From NCBI RefSeq assembly GCF_905171765.1, contig NC_053391.1, positions 262,959,918 to 263,023,917 on the forward strand: a stretch of 64,000 bases of DNA. Direction: 5' to 3'. This DNA is from Bufo bufo. Taxonomy: Eukaryota; Chordata; Amphibia; Anura; Bufonidae. The position numbers were made by a program, and so were the translations under genes. Below the pieces are notes generated by a model. The model was not told where the DNA came from, ran no database searches, and worked only from the letters and a program-made list of their open reading frames with translations. Positions 1 to 10,735 of the stretch are shown piece after piece (position 1 is the first letter of the stretch; every line of letters starts with the position of its first letter).

Positions 1-402
1 CATGGCCTGGAAACTCCCGAGATCTTAATCCCATTGAGAACTTGGGGTCAATCCTCAAGAGGCGGGTGGACAAACAAAAACCCACTAATTCTGACAAACT
101 CCAAGAAGTGATTATGAAAGAATGGGTTGCTATCAGTCAGGAATTGGCCCAGAAGTTGATTGAGAGCATGCCCAGTCAAATTGCAGAGGTCCTGAAAAAG
201 AAGGGCCAACACTGCAAATACTGACTCTTTGCATAAATGTCATGTAATTGTCGATAAAAGCCTTTGAAATGTATGAAGTGTGTGTAATTATATTTCACTA
301 CATCACAGAAACAACTGAAACAAAGATCTAAAAGCAGTTTAGCAGCAAACTTTGTGAAAACTAATATTTGTATTATTCTCAAAACTTTTGGCCACGACTG
401 TA
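1..402 (+). mobile_element. Tc1/mariner element, 3' fragment cut by window edge
   Basis: Positions 9-224 read as the C-terminal part of a Tc1-family transposase. The segment contains RDLNPIENLG, which corresponds to the DLNPIENLW block holding the last catalytic acidic residue (E) of the DDE triad; the usual Trp is Gly here. The frame stops at a TGA near 224. A 3' tail follows and ends near 402 in the motif CTCAAAACTTTTGGCCACGACTG plus TA, a typical Tc1 terminal repeat next to its TA target site. The start lies outside the window, so I cannot tell whether the rest of the gene is intact. Confidence 0.75.
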
Positions 403-925
403 GATTGTATTTTTTCTCCTTATAACATGGTTATAAGGGAAAATAATAGCATTCTGAATACAGAATGCATAGTAAAATAGGGCTGGAGGGGTAAAAAAAA
501 TAAAATAATTTAACCTCCCCTTAATCCACTTGTTCGCATCTCTTCTGTCTTCATCTGTGAGCAATAGGACCTTTGATGACGTCACTGCGTTCATCACATG
601 GTCCATCACATGATCCATCACCATGGTTATAAGGGGAAATAATAATGATCGGGTCCCCATCACGATCGTCACTTAGCAACCGGGCGTGAAAATCGCACCG
701 CATCCGCACTTGCTTGCGGATGCTTGCGATTTTCACGCAACGCACAAGTGATGCGTGAAAATCACCGCTTGTGTGCACAGCCCCATAGAAATGAATGGGT
801 CAGGATTCAGTGCGGGTGCAATGCGTTCAACTCACGCATTGCACCCGTGCGGAATACTCGCCCGTGTGAAAGGGGCCTAAGGCTTTACTTCAATAGCGAT
901 TATCCTGGTGACAGATTTCCTTTAA
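403..925. repeat. Unclassified dispersed-repeat sequence, no gene
   Basis: I see no convincing coding sequence. The stretch contains short inverted segments: CCATGGTTATAAGG occurs near 606-620 with related ATAACATGGTTATAAGG near 421-437, and GCGTGAAAATCGCA near 684 is mirrored by GCGATTTTCACGC near 725. The clusters TCACATGGTCCATCACATGATCC near 594 recur near 60636-60680 inside another element, so this is dispersed-repeat material. Its boundaries are not clear. Confidence 0.45.
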
Positions 926-1504
926 AGGGATGAAGTCACCTCTTTTTATCCTATAGAGATGCGGACATGCACGGCTAGATTGCCGCTAGCATCATCGCAA
1001 TATACCTGTCCCATAGCTCTGTGTGGTTTTATTTAGGGGAAAAAAGGATTTTATATATATGTAAATCAGCCTGGTAAGCCCAAGGGGCTGTACTAACTAA
1101 TCGTTCTGGAATCCTTGCTCACAAAGTCAGATCGACGTAATCTCGTGATGCGCAAGCTCGCGCATGCGCAGTTCCTTCCCTGAGGCTGATGCCAGCACAG
1201 AGAAGGAACACTATGCCGGCACTGCGCATCGCGAGATTACGGCGATCTGACTTCGTGAGCAAGGAGGAGATTGCTGGATACAGGTGGTGCTGGGCTCCTT
1301 CACAGGGGGCGTGGCTGGGCTCCAAAATGGTTAGTACAGCCCCTTGGGCTCCTTACCAGGCTGATTTACATATATATAAAATCATTTTTTCTCCTAAATA
1401 AAACTACACAGAGCTATGGGACAGGTATATTGCGGACATGCTAGCGGCGATCTAGCCGTGCATGTCCGCATCTCAATAGGGTAAAAAGAGGCGACAGAAT
1501 CCCT
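926..1504. repeat. TTAA-flanked foldback MITE
   Basis: TTAA occurs at 922-925 and 1505-1508. The ends are inverted (AGGGAT... and ...ATCCCT), and long arms mirror each other: CTATAGAGATGCGGACATGC and CCCATAGCTCTGTGTGG on the left, inverted on the right at about 1410-1480. The centre is near 1190. TTAA duplications suggest piggyBac-type mobilisation. No transposase is encoded. A similar architecture recurs at 21704-22540. Confidence 0.7.
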
Positions 1505-1508
1505 TTAA

Positions 1509-1710
1509 CCTCTTCAGGACACAGGGCATACAGGTACGCCCTGATGTCCTAGTACTTAAGGACACAGGGCGTACCTGTACGCCTTGTGTATTTCCGATCA
1601 TCGGCGGGCGGTGATCGAAAGCCGGTGCCTGCTCAAATCTTTGAGCAGGCACCTCGGCTAAATGTGCGGGGGGCAGTGGCGGATCCAGAGCCTGGTCTCG
1701 GGAGGGGCAC
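1509..1710. repeat. Partial repeat with GTACGCC hairpins, then hAT-like left terminus
   Basis: From 1509 the sequence has inverted copies around CAGGTACGCCCTG and GCGTACCTGTACGCC, and a hairpin GGTGCCTGCTCAAA/TTTGAGCAGGCACC (1623-1652). This resembles the end of another TTAA element whose right end is missing. At 1675 a CAGTGGCGGATCCAG motif resembles a hAT terminus; its partner end is not identified. No gene is visible. Confidence 0.4.
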
Positions 1711-2239
1711 TGTCACGGATGGTGTTGCAGAAAACTAGAAGTCATAAATAAAGATCCGACTGACTTGATCCCAAACTAAGGAACATATGGGTGAGCCCTA
1801 AAAAAGCCCTAGAGCTCTCCCTGACTGCTCAGCCCATGCAAAGATCTTTATGATAGAAAATTGCATGCCCACGTACCTAGACTGAGTGACACCTGAAAAC
1901 CCTATAATAGTGAGGGGACACGACCACCAGCTCCCTGCACTCAATACGGAGGGAGTCAGGGTCACCTAGAATCAAGCCAACAGGAAAACACAAATAAAGG
2001 AATAGACTTATCTGAGGAACCAGCAGTTGCAGCATCTAGCAGTGAGCACAATCCAGGAAGTAGTATAAACCGCAAAGTGAGGCAGTATGGGAGGGGATAT
2101 AAAGGGAGGCAATCACTGCTAATAGATGACAGCTGGGAGAGGGAGAAGAGATGACAAAACGAAAACCAAAACAAAAGAACATCATGCAAGAGATACTGAA
2201 GAACATCTGTCAGAACTTCTCAGAGATCTGGCGGTGACA
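1711..2239. mobile_element. Solo LTR of a retrotransposon (529 bp)
   Basis: The segment starts TGTCACGG and ends GGTGACA, so it has the TG...CA inverted ends of an LTR. It is flanked by a perfect 5-bp duplication GGCAC (1706-1710 and 2240-2244). No internal coding region is present, as expected after LTR-LTR recombination. Its start resembles the solo LTR at 41877-42374, so the two may be related families. Confidence 0.75.
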
Positions 2240-2244
2240 GGCAC

Positions 2245-2580
2245 TTCCAAATTATTTTCTGTCCGCCGCTACAAAACAATGGTGCTTATAGAACAGACTC
2301 CACAGTGTAGAGGTATACTGTATATTGTGTGGCACAGTGTAGGCTATATGTGTATAACAAACATATTTTACATGAAAACTTACAGTTACTTGGCTTGGCC
2401 CTTGGGGATCTCGGACACCACTTCAACACTTTGCCCGGGGGCTCGGTGGAGCTGATGTTGTGCTTTATCCTAATGAGAAATATTTCATAATAAGGGTTTG
2501 GAGAAACGGCAGAGGGATAGCAGAGCAGGGAGAGTCTGGTGCTGCTACTAGAGGGTCATACCATGGGGGAGTAATAAAGC
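2245..2580. repeat. Remainder of interrupted repeat, no gene seen
   Basis: This is sequence to the right of the solo LTR and before the minisatellite. It probably continues the element broken at 1710. No protein homology, tRNA-like fold or terminal repeat is visible to me. Confidence 0.3.
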
Positions 2581-3830
2581 CCATCATAATGCCCCCAGTT
2601 GAGCTAATGTCCCCATAGTGCCCCCATAATGTGCCAGTATAAAATACTCCAATATAGTGCCCCCAGTAAATGCGCCATAGTGCTCCTCTCCCCCTTCCTC
2701 CTAGTGCCCCCCATAATGTACCAGTATAAAATGCCCCAGTAGATGCCCTCAGTGTCCACCATAATTTGCAAGTATAAAATACCCCTTCTTAGTGCCCCCG
2801 TAGATGACCCCCTAGTTCTCCTCTCCCCCTTTATAAAATTCTACTGTACAGAGCCCCCCATATAAAATATCCCTTCTTTGTGGCCTCAGTAGATGCCCCT
2901 ATAGTTACCCCAATAATGTGCCAGTAATAACAGCCCCCCATCATGTGCCAGTAATAACAGCACCCCCTAGTGCCAGTAATGACAGCCCCCATCATGTGCC
3001 AGTAATGACAGCCCCCATCATGTGCCAGTAATGACAGCCCCCCATCATGTGCCAGTAATGACAGCCCCCCATCATGTGCCAGTAATGACAGCCCCCCATC
3101 ATGTGCCAGTAATGACAGCCCCCATCATGTGCCAGTAATGACAGCCCCCATCATGTGCCAGTAATGACAGCCCCCATCATGTGCCAGTAATGACAGCCCC
3201 CATCATGTGCCAGTAATGACAGCCCCCATCATGTGCCAGTAATGACAGCGCCCATCATGTGCCAGTAATGACAGCCCCCATCATGTGCCAGTAATGACAG
3301 CCCCCCATCATGTGCCAGTAATGACAGCCCCCCATCATGTGCCAGTAATGACAGCCCCCCATCATGTGCCAGTAATGACAGCCCCCCATTATGTGCCAGT
3401 AATGACAGCCCCCCATTATGTGCCAGTAATGACAGCCCCCCATTATGTGCCAGTAATGACAGCCCCCATTATGTGCCAGTAACGAGAGCCCCCATTATGT
3501 GCCAGTAACGACAGCCCCCCATTGTGTGCCAGTAGCAACAGCCTCCCATTGTGTGCCAGTAGCCACAGCCCCCCATTGTGTGCCAGTAGCCACAGCCCCC
3601 CATTGTGTGCCAGTAGCCACAGCCCCCCATTATGTGCCAGTAGCCACAGCCCCCATTATGTGCCAGTAGCCACAGCCCCCATTATGTGCCAGTAGCCACA
3701 GCCCCCCATTATGTGCCAGTAGCCACAGCCCCCCATTATGTGCCAGTAGCCACAGCCCCCCATTATGTGCCAGTAGCCACAGCCCCCCATTATGTGCCAG
3801 TAGCCACAGCCCCCCATTATGTGCCAGTAA
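2581..3830. repeat. 27-bp minisatellite (CCCCCATNATGTGCCAGTAATGACAG)
   Basis: Degenerate copies begin near 2581. From about 2930 to 3830 the array is regular, with units of 26-27 bp built around ATGTGCCAGTA and CAGCCCCC. Two sub-families follow one another: TAATGACAG units up to about 3500, then TAGCCACAG units. The unit length is near a multiple of three, so both strands give spurious open frames. The ERV inserted at the right edge of this array, after ...GTGCCAGTAA at 3830. Confidence 0.9.
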
Positions 3831-5398
3831 TGTTGAGTATTTATTTCATATAAGATGTGTTAAAGGGGAATATTAATCACCAATATTTATGCCAATATCG
3901 ATAATTAATATTCATAAATAGGCGCGAATCGTCTAGTGATGACTCCGCCTTTTTATGCCTAAATCATAATATATAGATACCTACCTCTGTTACCTATACA
4001 CTACACTGAACTACACTACGTGCGACTTACTATCACTATACTACGGCGGCGACTACTAAAAACACCATACACTGTATTATGAACAATAAGGAATATTTAT
4101 TACACAATACAATTATACAAGTCTAGCAATACGCTATATCTATATATATTCATGGATCAATGGATATAAATATATATATACATATAGACGTACACACCGC
4201 AGTACAGAAACAGTACTACAATAAACACAATACCAGCCTAACTACACTACACAGCACAATCCCAAATTCCACCCCACACACTATCTATACATTGCAATAC
4301 TACATTCATACACACAAATATCAGTAACCCACCCACCTGACTAATCACTGTCCCTACGGGGTACAAGGGGTTAAACACAATGGTGGCTCTGCAGGGGTTA
4401 ATACCTGCAGGCCAAGGAACACAGGGTTCTGGGAAAGGCAGGGCAAGGGGTTAATGCAGAGGTTAATGCTCTGCCGGGCTCAGGCAGTGAAGGGGTTAAC
4501 ACATGGTATGCAGAGGTTAATGCTCTGCAGGGACAGGCTCAGGCAGTGAAGGGGTTACAGGACAGGGTTGATGCCAAGCAGGGGATCAGGGAAGGAGTTA
4601 ATGCTCTGCAGGGCAGGGGTGTTTGGGTAGGGCAGGGGGACAGGACACTAAAGGGGTTAATGGGGCAGTGCTACTTAGCCATCCAGCAGGACTCAGCACA
4701 CTGCTCGATTCCCTCTCCTTCCTGTCTTCACTGGAGCAGATCGATTGCTCGGTCTTCCCCTCCTCTGGCCTGGTGGAGCTAATGCAGAGCAGCTAGTAAG
4801 TACTGCCTGCGTTCCTCTGTGTCCTTTCAATGTCGGAAGCTCTCTCCTTCAGGAAGGGATGTCGGGGGTCCTGTGTCCTAGCGCAGCGCAGCCCGGGTGG
4901 CTGCCTGCGCTCTCTTATTCCGCACTTCAGCGCCGGATGCGCTAACCTTGGGGGGGGGGGGGGTCCCGAACTCTCCGAGCACAGTGCTGCTGGGGTATTT
5001 AAACCCCGCAGCGCTCGCGCCCGTTTTACCGCCCTGCACCAGCCCGCGCTCCCAGGCAAGGGGATCCTTTGATCCTCCCGCCTGTGGAGATATCGCACAT
5101 CTCTGGCGCTGTAATTACAGCGCCGGAGGTAAGCGGCACACAGGGGCATGGGAACTCTGTTCCCATGTCCCTGTTAGGCATACCATCTCCAGCGCTGCCG
5201 GGGATGGTGACAAAGGGCAGAGGATCTTTATTGATCATCTGTCCTTTGAAGAGGCCGAAACTGGACATAATTGTCCAGTTGTCGGTCTCTCCCCACCCAG
5301 CAGGCACATTCCAGAGGGGGGGGGGGCATCCATGGGAGCTTCTGGGGACAGTTTAACTGTATATATACACTTATAGATGCTTGGGGCACATCCATAAG

Positions 5399-5425
<27 letters not shown>

Positions 5426-5429
<4 letters not shown>

Positions 5430-6514
5430 AAGCGAATGATGAGGCAGCACTTCCAGCATAGAGTGAACGGGTGAGGACCCCAAACTTTATTCAAGCGACG
5501 TTTCGCCCTGCTCAATGAGGCCTTTATCAAGCTACATAACAGTGCATATGACAAGGTATATATACCCACAATTCAATACAAATCAATTACAATCAGTGGT
5601 TAGGCGTGTCTCCAATCTAGTCACATGATCATTAACCATCTCTTCACATGACATAAGTGCATAGTAAACAATATAGACCTACTTATATTAAGAGCATAGA
5701 AAACTAACATAAGTGATCTTAATAATATCAAGGGTAATTCATATAAGAATAAATAAATTTCTGTGCCTCATTTACAATTAAATAGACTCTATATCTCTAT
5801 AAAGTGCGTGATTCCACATAGTGAACACTGTGCAGAAAGTGTTGAGTGCATAAGGGGTTAAAAACATCAGTTGTTGGTACGGCTGTACCTTATCATAGAT
5901 TAAAAACAGCAGGACGGAGCTCACCACACATGGACTCTTAGAACCGGCCGGCATTGGCGTCCCCTCGTTGGCGGTGCGCATGCGCCGACTCAGACGCCTC
6001 TGGCCACGCCCCCGACGCAGCCGCGCACCCACGTGATCGCTCCAAGGACCGCAGCGTCATCCATTGGAACGCACGGTAGGGTTCCCTTATGCACTCAACA
6101 CTTTCTGCACAGTGTTCACTATGTGGAATCACGCACTTTATAGAGATATAGAGTCTATTTAATTGTAAATGAGGCACAGAAATTTATTTATTCTTATATG
6201 AATTACCCTTGATATTATTAAGATCACTTATGTTACTTGTGTATGTTCTTAATATAAGTAGGTCTATATTGTTTACTATGCACTTATGTCATGTGAAGAG
6301 ATGGTTAATGATCATGTGACTAGATTGGAGACACGCCTAACCACTGATTGTAATTGATTTGTATTGAATTGTGGGTATATATACCTTGTCATATGCACTG
6401 TTATGTAGCTTGTTAAAGGCCTCATTGAGCAGGCCGAAACGTCGCTTGAATAAAGTTTGGGGTCCTTACCCGTTCACTCTATGCTGGAAGTGCTGCCTCA
6501 TCATTCGTTTTGAT
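5426..6514. repeat. Penelope-like inverted pLTR pair
   Basis: Arms of about 430 bp (5426-5856 and 6083-6514) are inverted copies around a spacer of about 225 bp. Landmarks are GGCAGCACTTCCAGCATAG, CATATGCACTGTTATGTAGC and AGAGATGGTTAATGATCATG, found on opposite strands. Each arm carries a GAAACGTCGCTTGAATAAAG motif (minus strand in the left arm, plus strand in the right arm at 6434-6453). Inverted long-repeat copies of this kind are characteristic of Penelope-like retroelements. The RT gene is absent. Confidence 0.6.
6409..6446 (+). other. Hammerhead-like hairpin motif in Penelope-type repeat
   Basis: The sequence TTGTTAAA, then a 5-bp stem GGCCT/AGGCC, then GAAACGTC resembles the TGANGA - stem II - GAAA core of hammerhead ribozymes known from Penelope-like elements. 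The inverted copy at about 5498-5533 (minus) reads TTGATAAA before the same stem. Two related motifs occur at 30544-30575 and 35506-35537. There is one extra A before the stem compared with the canonical core, so activity is doubtful. Confidence 0.35.
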
Positions 6515-8596
6515 ATATTTTGTGGAGGAAGAGCCGACCTCTGTGGGGATTTGCACCCGGTACATTGTATCTGACTGTGCTGCTGCACTATTTGTGTTAT
6601 ATATATATATATATAACAGGGGGTATAAATGGGCAGCAATAAGCCCACCTATACATATATTATATACATAGAGATGTATGCTGACAAAGGGGCATACATA
6701 CATCTCTATGTATACACCTACTACCTGGACGGGCCCATGCAAAAGGGCCAATATATATATGCATATATGTAAGGGCATATATACATATATATTTAAATCC
6801 AACACTCCCCTCAACAATATGAAATCATAAAAATTATGATTTCATATTTTTATGAAAATTGAAAAAATTAAAAATTTAATCGGCGGACATATAAACGCCA
6901 GTTCTTTTATTGATGATATCTAAAATTAATTCATGCAGCTAATGAAACAGGGTGCAGTTAATTATATAAAATATAATTTATTACAAATATATACTGTAAA
7001 AATGGCATACAAATTAATACAAGGATAATATCAAAATTCACCACAAGATGGTGCTACACCGTTTACGCCGGGCTCACTTAATTTACTACACCAAGTACCG
7101 ATTAGTGTACTGGTTATCGAAACATTATAATGCAAAAAAAAAAAAATATAGAAATGAATCTGTGGAAAGTCCCTTATGCTCAATCAAAGAATATGGCAGT
7201 AAGAGACACCTTATAAATACGCCCGTTGGTCTAACTACGGATACTAAAATCCGATCAGAGATCCCACTCTGATAGAAATATTACAGGAATTCTAATGATG
7301 TGCACGTTCATTAAAATTTCCCATTAAATTATTGTTTTAACACTATTGACCCACTAATAATGAGGTCTCAACTATATGCCAATTGGAGCGATTTATAATT
7401 ACTGCAAATGAAATAAATTATACATTACCCCTGGCTTTGGGATAAAGAACTTTTAGAAGGGACCCAGCTTTCCAAGATTTAGATCTGTCAGTTTCTATTG
7501 CAAGCCTCGGGTGCGTCCCTGGAAGAATTCCTTAGGGTATAGGGAGCTTTTTCTTAGGATTGGAAGTGGTGAAGATGTTCTGTGATCTGTCACGTCCTGT
7601 GGTACGTTCCTGACGTGTGTAGTGATGATCCTGAATGAATAATCCCCTGATCTCCAAAACTGGATCAGATATTCTAATCCTTATCTATATCCCTCCCCTC
7701 TTGGATTAGGGATTTCCAATTAGATAAGGTGGGTGTGACGTATGTTAATCATGGGGATGATGTCATTTAATTGGCATTCCTTAGAAACTTCTGCCCATCT
7801 ACCACTTGATGGCACTGTTGTTTCATATATGAAATTTAAATGTTCAGGAATGCCAACTGCATACATATCTAACCTGTTCACATGACCTTGTTAACCTTTT
7901 TCCCATTAAATCAACCAAGGAGGTACTCTTTCTGACACTTTGCTCAGACCGACTGGCGGTATTAGAAATTTCCCTAATCCTTGAATTTATGGGGTAGATA
8001 AGAATACAATAGTCCTTAAAAGTTGTACCCAGTTTGTGTATCTTAGCCATCCAAATGACGAATTAATTGCCGTCTAAGATAACTGAGCTCTTCTCTAAAA
8101 GAACATCCTCTTAGTAGAAAACCAGCTTATATGCTTCTACAGAATATATTCTATTGATACATATGTGGCATAATATATATATATAAATGGATACAATGAT
8201 ACATTATCAATAACTGGATATGAATATACAAACATTATATATATCATTGGTTAAAATATATTAAATTATTTACAATCACACGTGAATATATACTTTATAC
8301 TGGTGATTATATGGAATAACGCGGCATACCAGTGTCCTAAGCAATAACCTCTCTTGACCCCGGTATTTAAGACAGTTTATGTGAGACCCATTATATTCTT
8401 TAAGATACCACATCTGTTGGCAATAACTTTTAAAACAATATACATTGCATGCCAGTGACTTTCGTACCAGTTAAACTTATCCTGACCTTTTATGGCTTAT
8501 TTCAACAGAGAGTTTGGCCTCTTAAAGGTAATGTGAATCTCCATTTTGGTTCTAATATTGTCAGACCTTAATATGCAGATATAAATATGCCCGACA

Positions 8597-8612
8597 AATC
8601 CCCCTTCATTCC
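8597..8612 (-). promoter_or_regulatory. ERV polypurine tract
   Basis: On the minus strand the sequence GGAATGAAGGGGGATT lies directly before the 3' LTR start TGTCGGGC. A purine-rich run at this position is the plus-strand primer site of retroviruses. It confirms the LTR boundary at 8596. Confidence 0.8.
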
Positions 8613-8771
8613 AAAATATTCCAGAAAGTGCGAATATATTTGGAATGTTCAAAAGGGCTTCTCATATGTCTTCTTCGATGCGTAGACTTGGCTTATAGTG
8701 TTCCAACCAGAGCTTGGCTAAAGTTCTTCTGGAGAACCTTATCTAACGCATGACTTGGATGGTCAACAAAC
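8613..8771 (-). other. Non-coding stretch between env-like stop and polypurine tract
   Basis: No open frame continues from the env-like gene. This is where the missing anchor and tail would be expected, so it is consistent with a deletion. Confidence 0.4.
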
Positions 8772-9380
8772 TCAACCATCCCATAGATCCCGCAAAACAG
8801 GATATAAGTTTGATAAATGTTTGTTTTGATTCTCTGCATAAATACTTAGTAAGTTACTTTTTAGTGAACCGATCTCCAGTTCCAATGTTTTAATGGAGAT
8901 GGAATTGGCAACTGTTACACCTGTGGCAATGACAGCGCCTACTACGCTAAAGATTATAGCGGCAACGATGGCAGAAATGAATAGTCTCGGTCTTTGACTC
9001 GTAGAATACTGCTCTCTGGTCAAGGTCTTCCTTGTTTGCTCCAGGATCTGGGTAATGCGCTCTTGGGAATATCCGATGTGCATCTGGTACCAGGCTTGGA
9101 GCTCCAGCAACAGGATCTCAGACACGTTGAGTTGCTTTTCGACGAAGACGCGAGGATCCAGGCTGATGTAGATCTTCTGGGATAGAATCCTCTTGTTCGT
9201 CAATATGAACCCCGCGGTGTCCTGTAGCATGATTCCGGATGAAGGACCTGGCACAGCAATCGGCTCAGCATGGAACTCCTTCCCCAAGATCAGGACGAAG
9301 TAGATAATGGCAGTCATCTTTGATGACATCTTACGCCTATAAAATATTGTATGACACATATGAGTACATACATTTTTCAA
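8772..9380 (-). CDS. env: Env-like short protein of the ERV (202 aa, probably truncated)
   Basis: It lies between integrase and the polypurine tract, the env position. An inner Met near residue 18 is followed by a hydrophobic stretch (MTAIIYFVLILG) that could be a signal peptide. At about residue 128 a basic SQRPR is followed by a long hydrophobic, Ala/Val/Gly-rich segment (about residues 132-158), then a heptad-like stretch (ISIKTLELEIGSLKSNLLSI). This layout resembles a cleavage site, fusion peptide and first heptad repeat of a retroviral transmembrane subunit. The protein ends soon after with TGA. There is no cysteine-rich loop, second heptad or membrane anchor, and the region before the basic site is only about 110 residues after the putative signal, far too short for a surface subunit. 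The frame is open. Whether it is a deleted env or a small accessory protein is not settled. Confidence 0.55.
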   Translation of the reverse strand: MKNVCTHMCHTIFYRRKMSSKMTAIIYFVLILGKEFHAEPIAVPGPSSGIMLQDTAGFILTNKRILSQKIYISLDPRVFVEKQLNVSEILLLELQAWYQMHIGYSQERITQILEQTRKTLTREQYSTSQRPRLFISAIVAAIIFSVVGAVIATGVTVANSISIKTLELEIGSLKSNLLSIYAENQNKHLSNLYPVLRDLWDG

Positions 9381-9625
9381 CTTTATCCTGCAAGAAAAGA
9401 GTTACTAATACCATATACCTCTGATTGGCATAAGTTCTTTTCTTGGATAGAGTAAGTTCTGGTTTCAGAGGTGACTTAGGAGACATTTTGTTACAGAGGA
9501 AACGTATATCAGGATGGGTTAGTATGAGTTAAAGATATATAATAACAGATAACACTTTTCCGTTCATAAGATACCAATCCTTATTTCCATCTTTAGCTGG
9601 AACCGTAAAGTCTCTTCACCTCTTT

Positions 9626-10562
9626 TCATGCAGCTTCTTCAATCTCTCGGAGTCGTGCACTAGGATGACAAACACGTAGCTGATTAATGTGCACCCATTT
9701 TTCAATAAACTCACCCCCCTTAGGGATTTTGATCTTGTAGACAACTGGAGATAATTTGTCAGTGATGACATAGGGACCTTTCCAGGAAGGTAGGAATTTT
9801 CTCTCCTTCACTTGATCCCCAGCGAAGTTATAGAGATACACCCGATCGGAAATTTGATACTTCTTCTGTGTAGTTTTCAGATCGTAGTATGTCTTAGGAC
9901 TCACTGCGGCTTTCTCTATATTCCTCTGGGCGAACGCAAAAGTTTACTGAAGATGCTTGCGTAAATTTTCCACATACTGATGCGATATTGTAGCATTGAT
10001 CAAGTTATGGTCTGTTGTCCTGTAAAGTAAATGCTGGGGTAACACCATCTTCCTTCCCGTGATCATCTCGAAGGGCGAAAGCTTAGTTGCTGCGCTTGGG
10101 GTGGCTCTGATGCCCATAAGCACCAAAGGCAACTTGACATCCCAGTCATTACCAGATTCATTGACAAACTTTTTCAGGATGTTCACAATGGACTGGTTGT
10201 AACGTTCTACTCCACCACTAGAGGCTGGTCGATAAGCTATATGTAGCTTCCTCTTTACCCCCAGGATTTCCCACATCTTTGTCATCACCTTACTGGTGAA
10301 GTGACTTCCACGATCGGATTCGATGCGCTGGGGAAGACCAAATTTAGAAAATACGTGGTTAATGAGCAGAGATGCACATACGCTTGATCTGCATGTTTTG
10401 CACGGCAAACATTTCACCCATTTGGTGAACAGACAAGTTACGGTTAACATATACTTGTTGCCTCTTGATGAGGTTGTTACTGGTCCAATGAAGTCAATTT
10501 GGATGTCTGACCATGGCATGGACATTCCCCTTTTCATCAGCAGTGCCCGATGAGTGGGTCCT
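9626..10562 (-). pseudogene. pol: ERV integrase, catalytic core and C-terminal domain (downstream half of split pol)
   Basis: Reading leftwards from the Polinton junction, the catalytic core shows all three DDE positions: D in IQIDFIGPV, D in ESDRGSHF, and E in GGVERYNQS. An in-frame TAA near 9944 interrupts the linker. The same frame continues to 9626 as an SH3-like C-terminal domain (LPSWKGPYVITDKLSPVVYK). The N-terminal HHCC zinc-binding domain lies on the far side of the Polinton at about 26001-26200. Removing the 15.4-kb insert and one GGTCCT copy puts the two halves in register, so the Polinton entered a continuous integrase frame. Confidence 0.85.
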
Positions 10563-10735
10563 AGTAGTAAGAGGGTATATGTTTCGTCAAAGTGACAGGT
10601 ACCACGCCCCTTTTACACGCCCCCTTTTATATCGCTTGATATTAATTTTATATTGCTTGATATTAATTTTATATCGCTTTATATTAATTTTATATCGTAT
10701 GATATTAGGTTTATATCGCTTGATATTAAGTTTAT
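10563..10735. repeat. Polinton left terminal inverted repeat
   Basis: It starts AGTAGTAA and matches the reverse complement of 25859-25994, including AAAGTGACAGGTACCACG and CACGCCCCCTTTTATAT. It has 20 bp (about 10570-10589) absent from the right repeat, and one extra copy of the roughly 22-bp motif TATCGCTTGATATTAATTTTA. The iterated motif continues in degenerate form to about 10910. Confidence 0.9.

Larger units (their letters stand above)
3858..6816. mobile_element. Solo-LTR-like insertion (TGTTAAAGGGG...CCCCTCAACA) in the 3' LTR
   Basis: The uninterrupted 5' LTR reads ATAAGATATGAAAT. Here the left part ends ATAAGATG (3857) and the right part resumes ATATGAAAT (6817), which pins the insertion. 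The ends are inverted, TGTTAAAGGGG and CCCCTCAACA, with TG...CA as in LTRs. The flanking duplication is imperfect (about ATATG, two bases lost on the left). Inside are an AT-rich start, GGGGTTAA/GCAGAGGTTAATGC repeats (4370-4660), a GC-rich stretch with a G run near 4950 and a Penelope-type inverted repeat (5426-6514). I see no coding region. A solo LTR is the most economical reading; another inverted-end element is possible. Confidence 0.6.
3831..8596 (-). mobile_element. ERV 3' LTR (about 1.8 kb, split by an insertion)
   Basis: The LTR consists of 3831-3857 and 6817-8596, interrupted by the element at 3858-6816. In retroviral orientation it starts TGTCGGGC at 8596 and ends in the inverted motif at 3831, which is mutated (TGTTG where the other LTR has TGTCG). 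Alignment with the 5' LTR at 52028-53347 shows about 30 substitutions in about 1.25 kb plus indels of 50, 28, 11 and 6 bp. An AATAAA lies close to the 3' end on the minus strand. The part from about 8190 to 8596 has no counterpart in the window, because the other LTR runs off the edge. Confidence 0.85.

Noticed and set aside
3255..3482. Opposite-strand frames of 62-65 codons with nine-residue periodicity
   Set aside because: They are the 27-bp minisatellite read in two directions.
2581..3830. Array with regular units as a possible CRISPR
   Set aside because: There are no unique spacers; the units are contiguous and diverge gradually, as in a minisatellite. The genome is eukaryotic.
4793..5569. 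Several overlapping frames of 80-159 codons in the GC-rich part of the LTR-like element
   Set aside because: They overlap on both strands, cross a G run and TATA microsatellite, and show no conserved domain.
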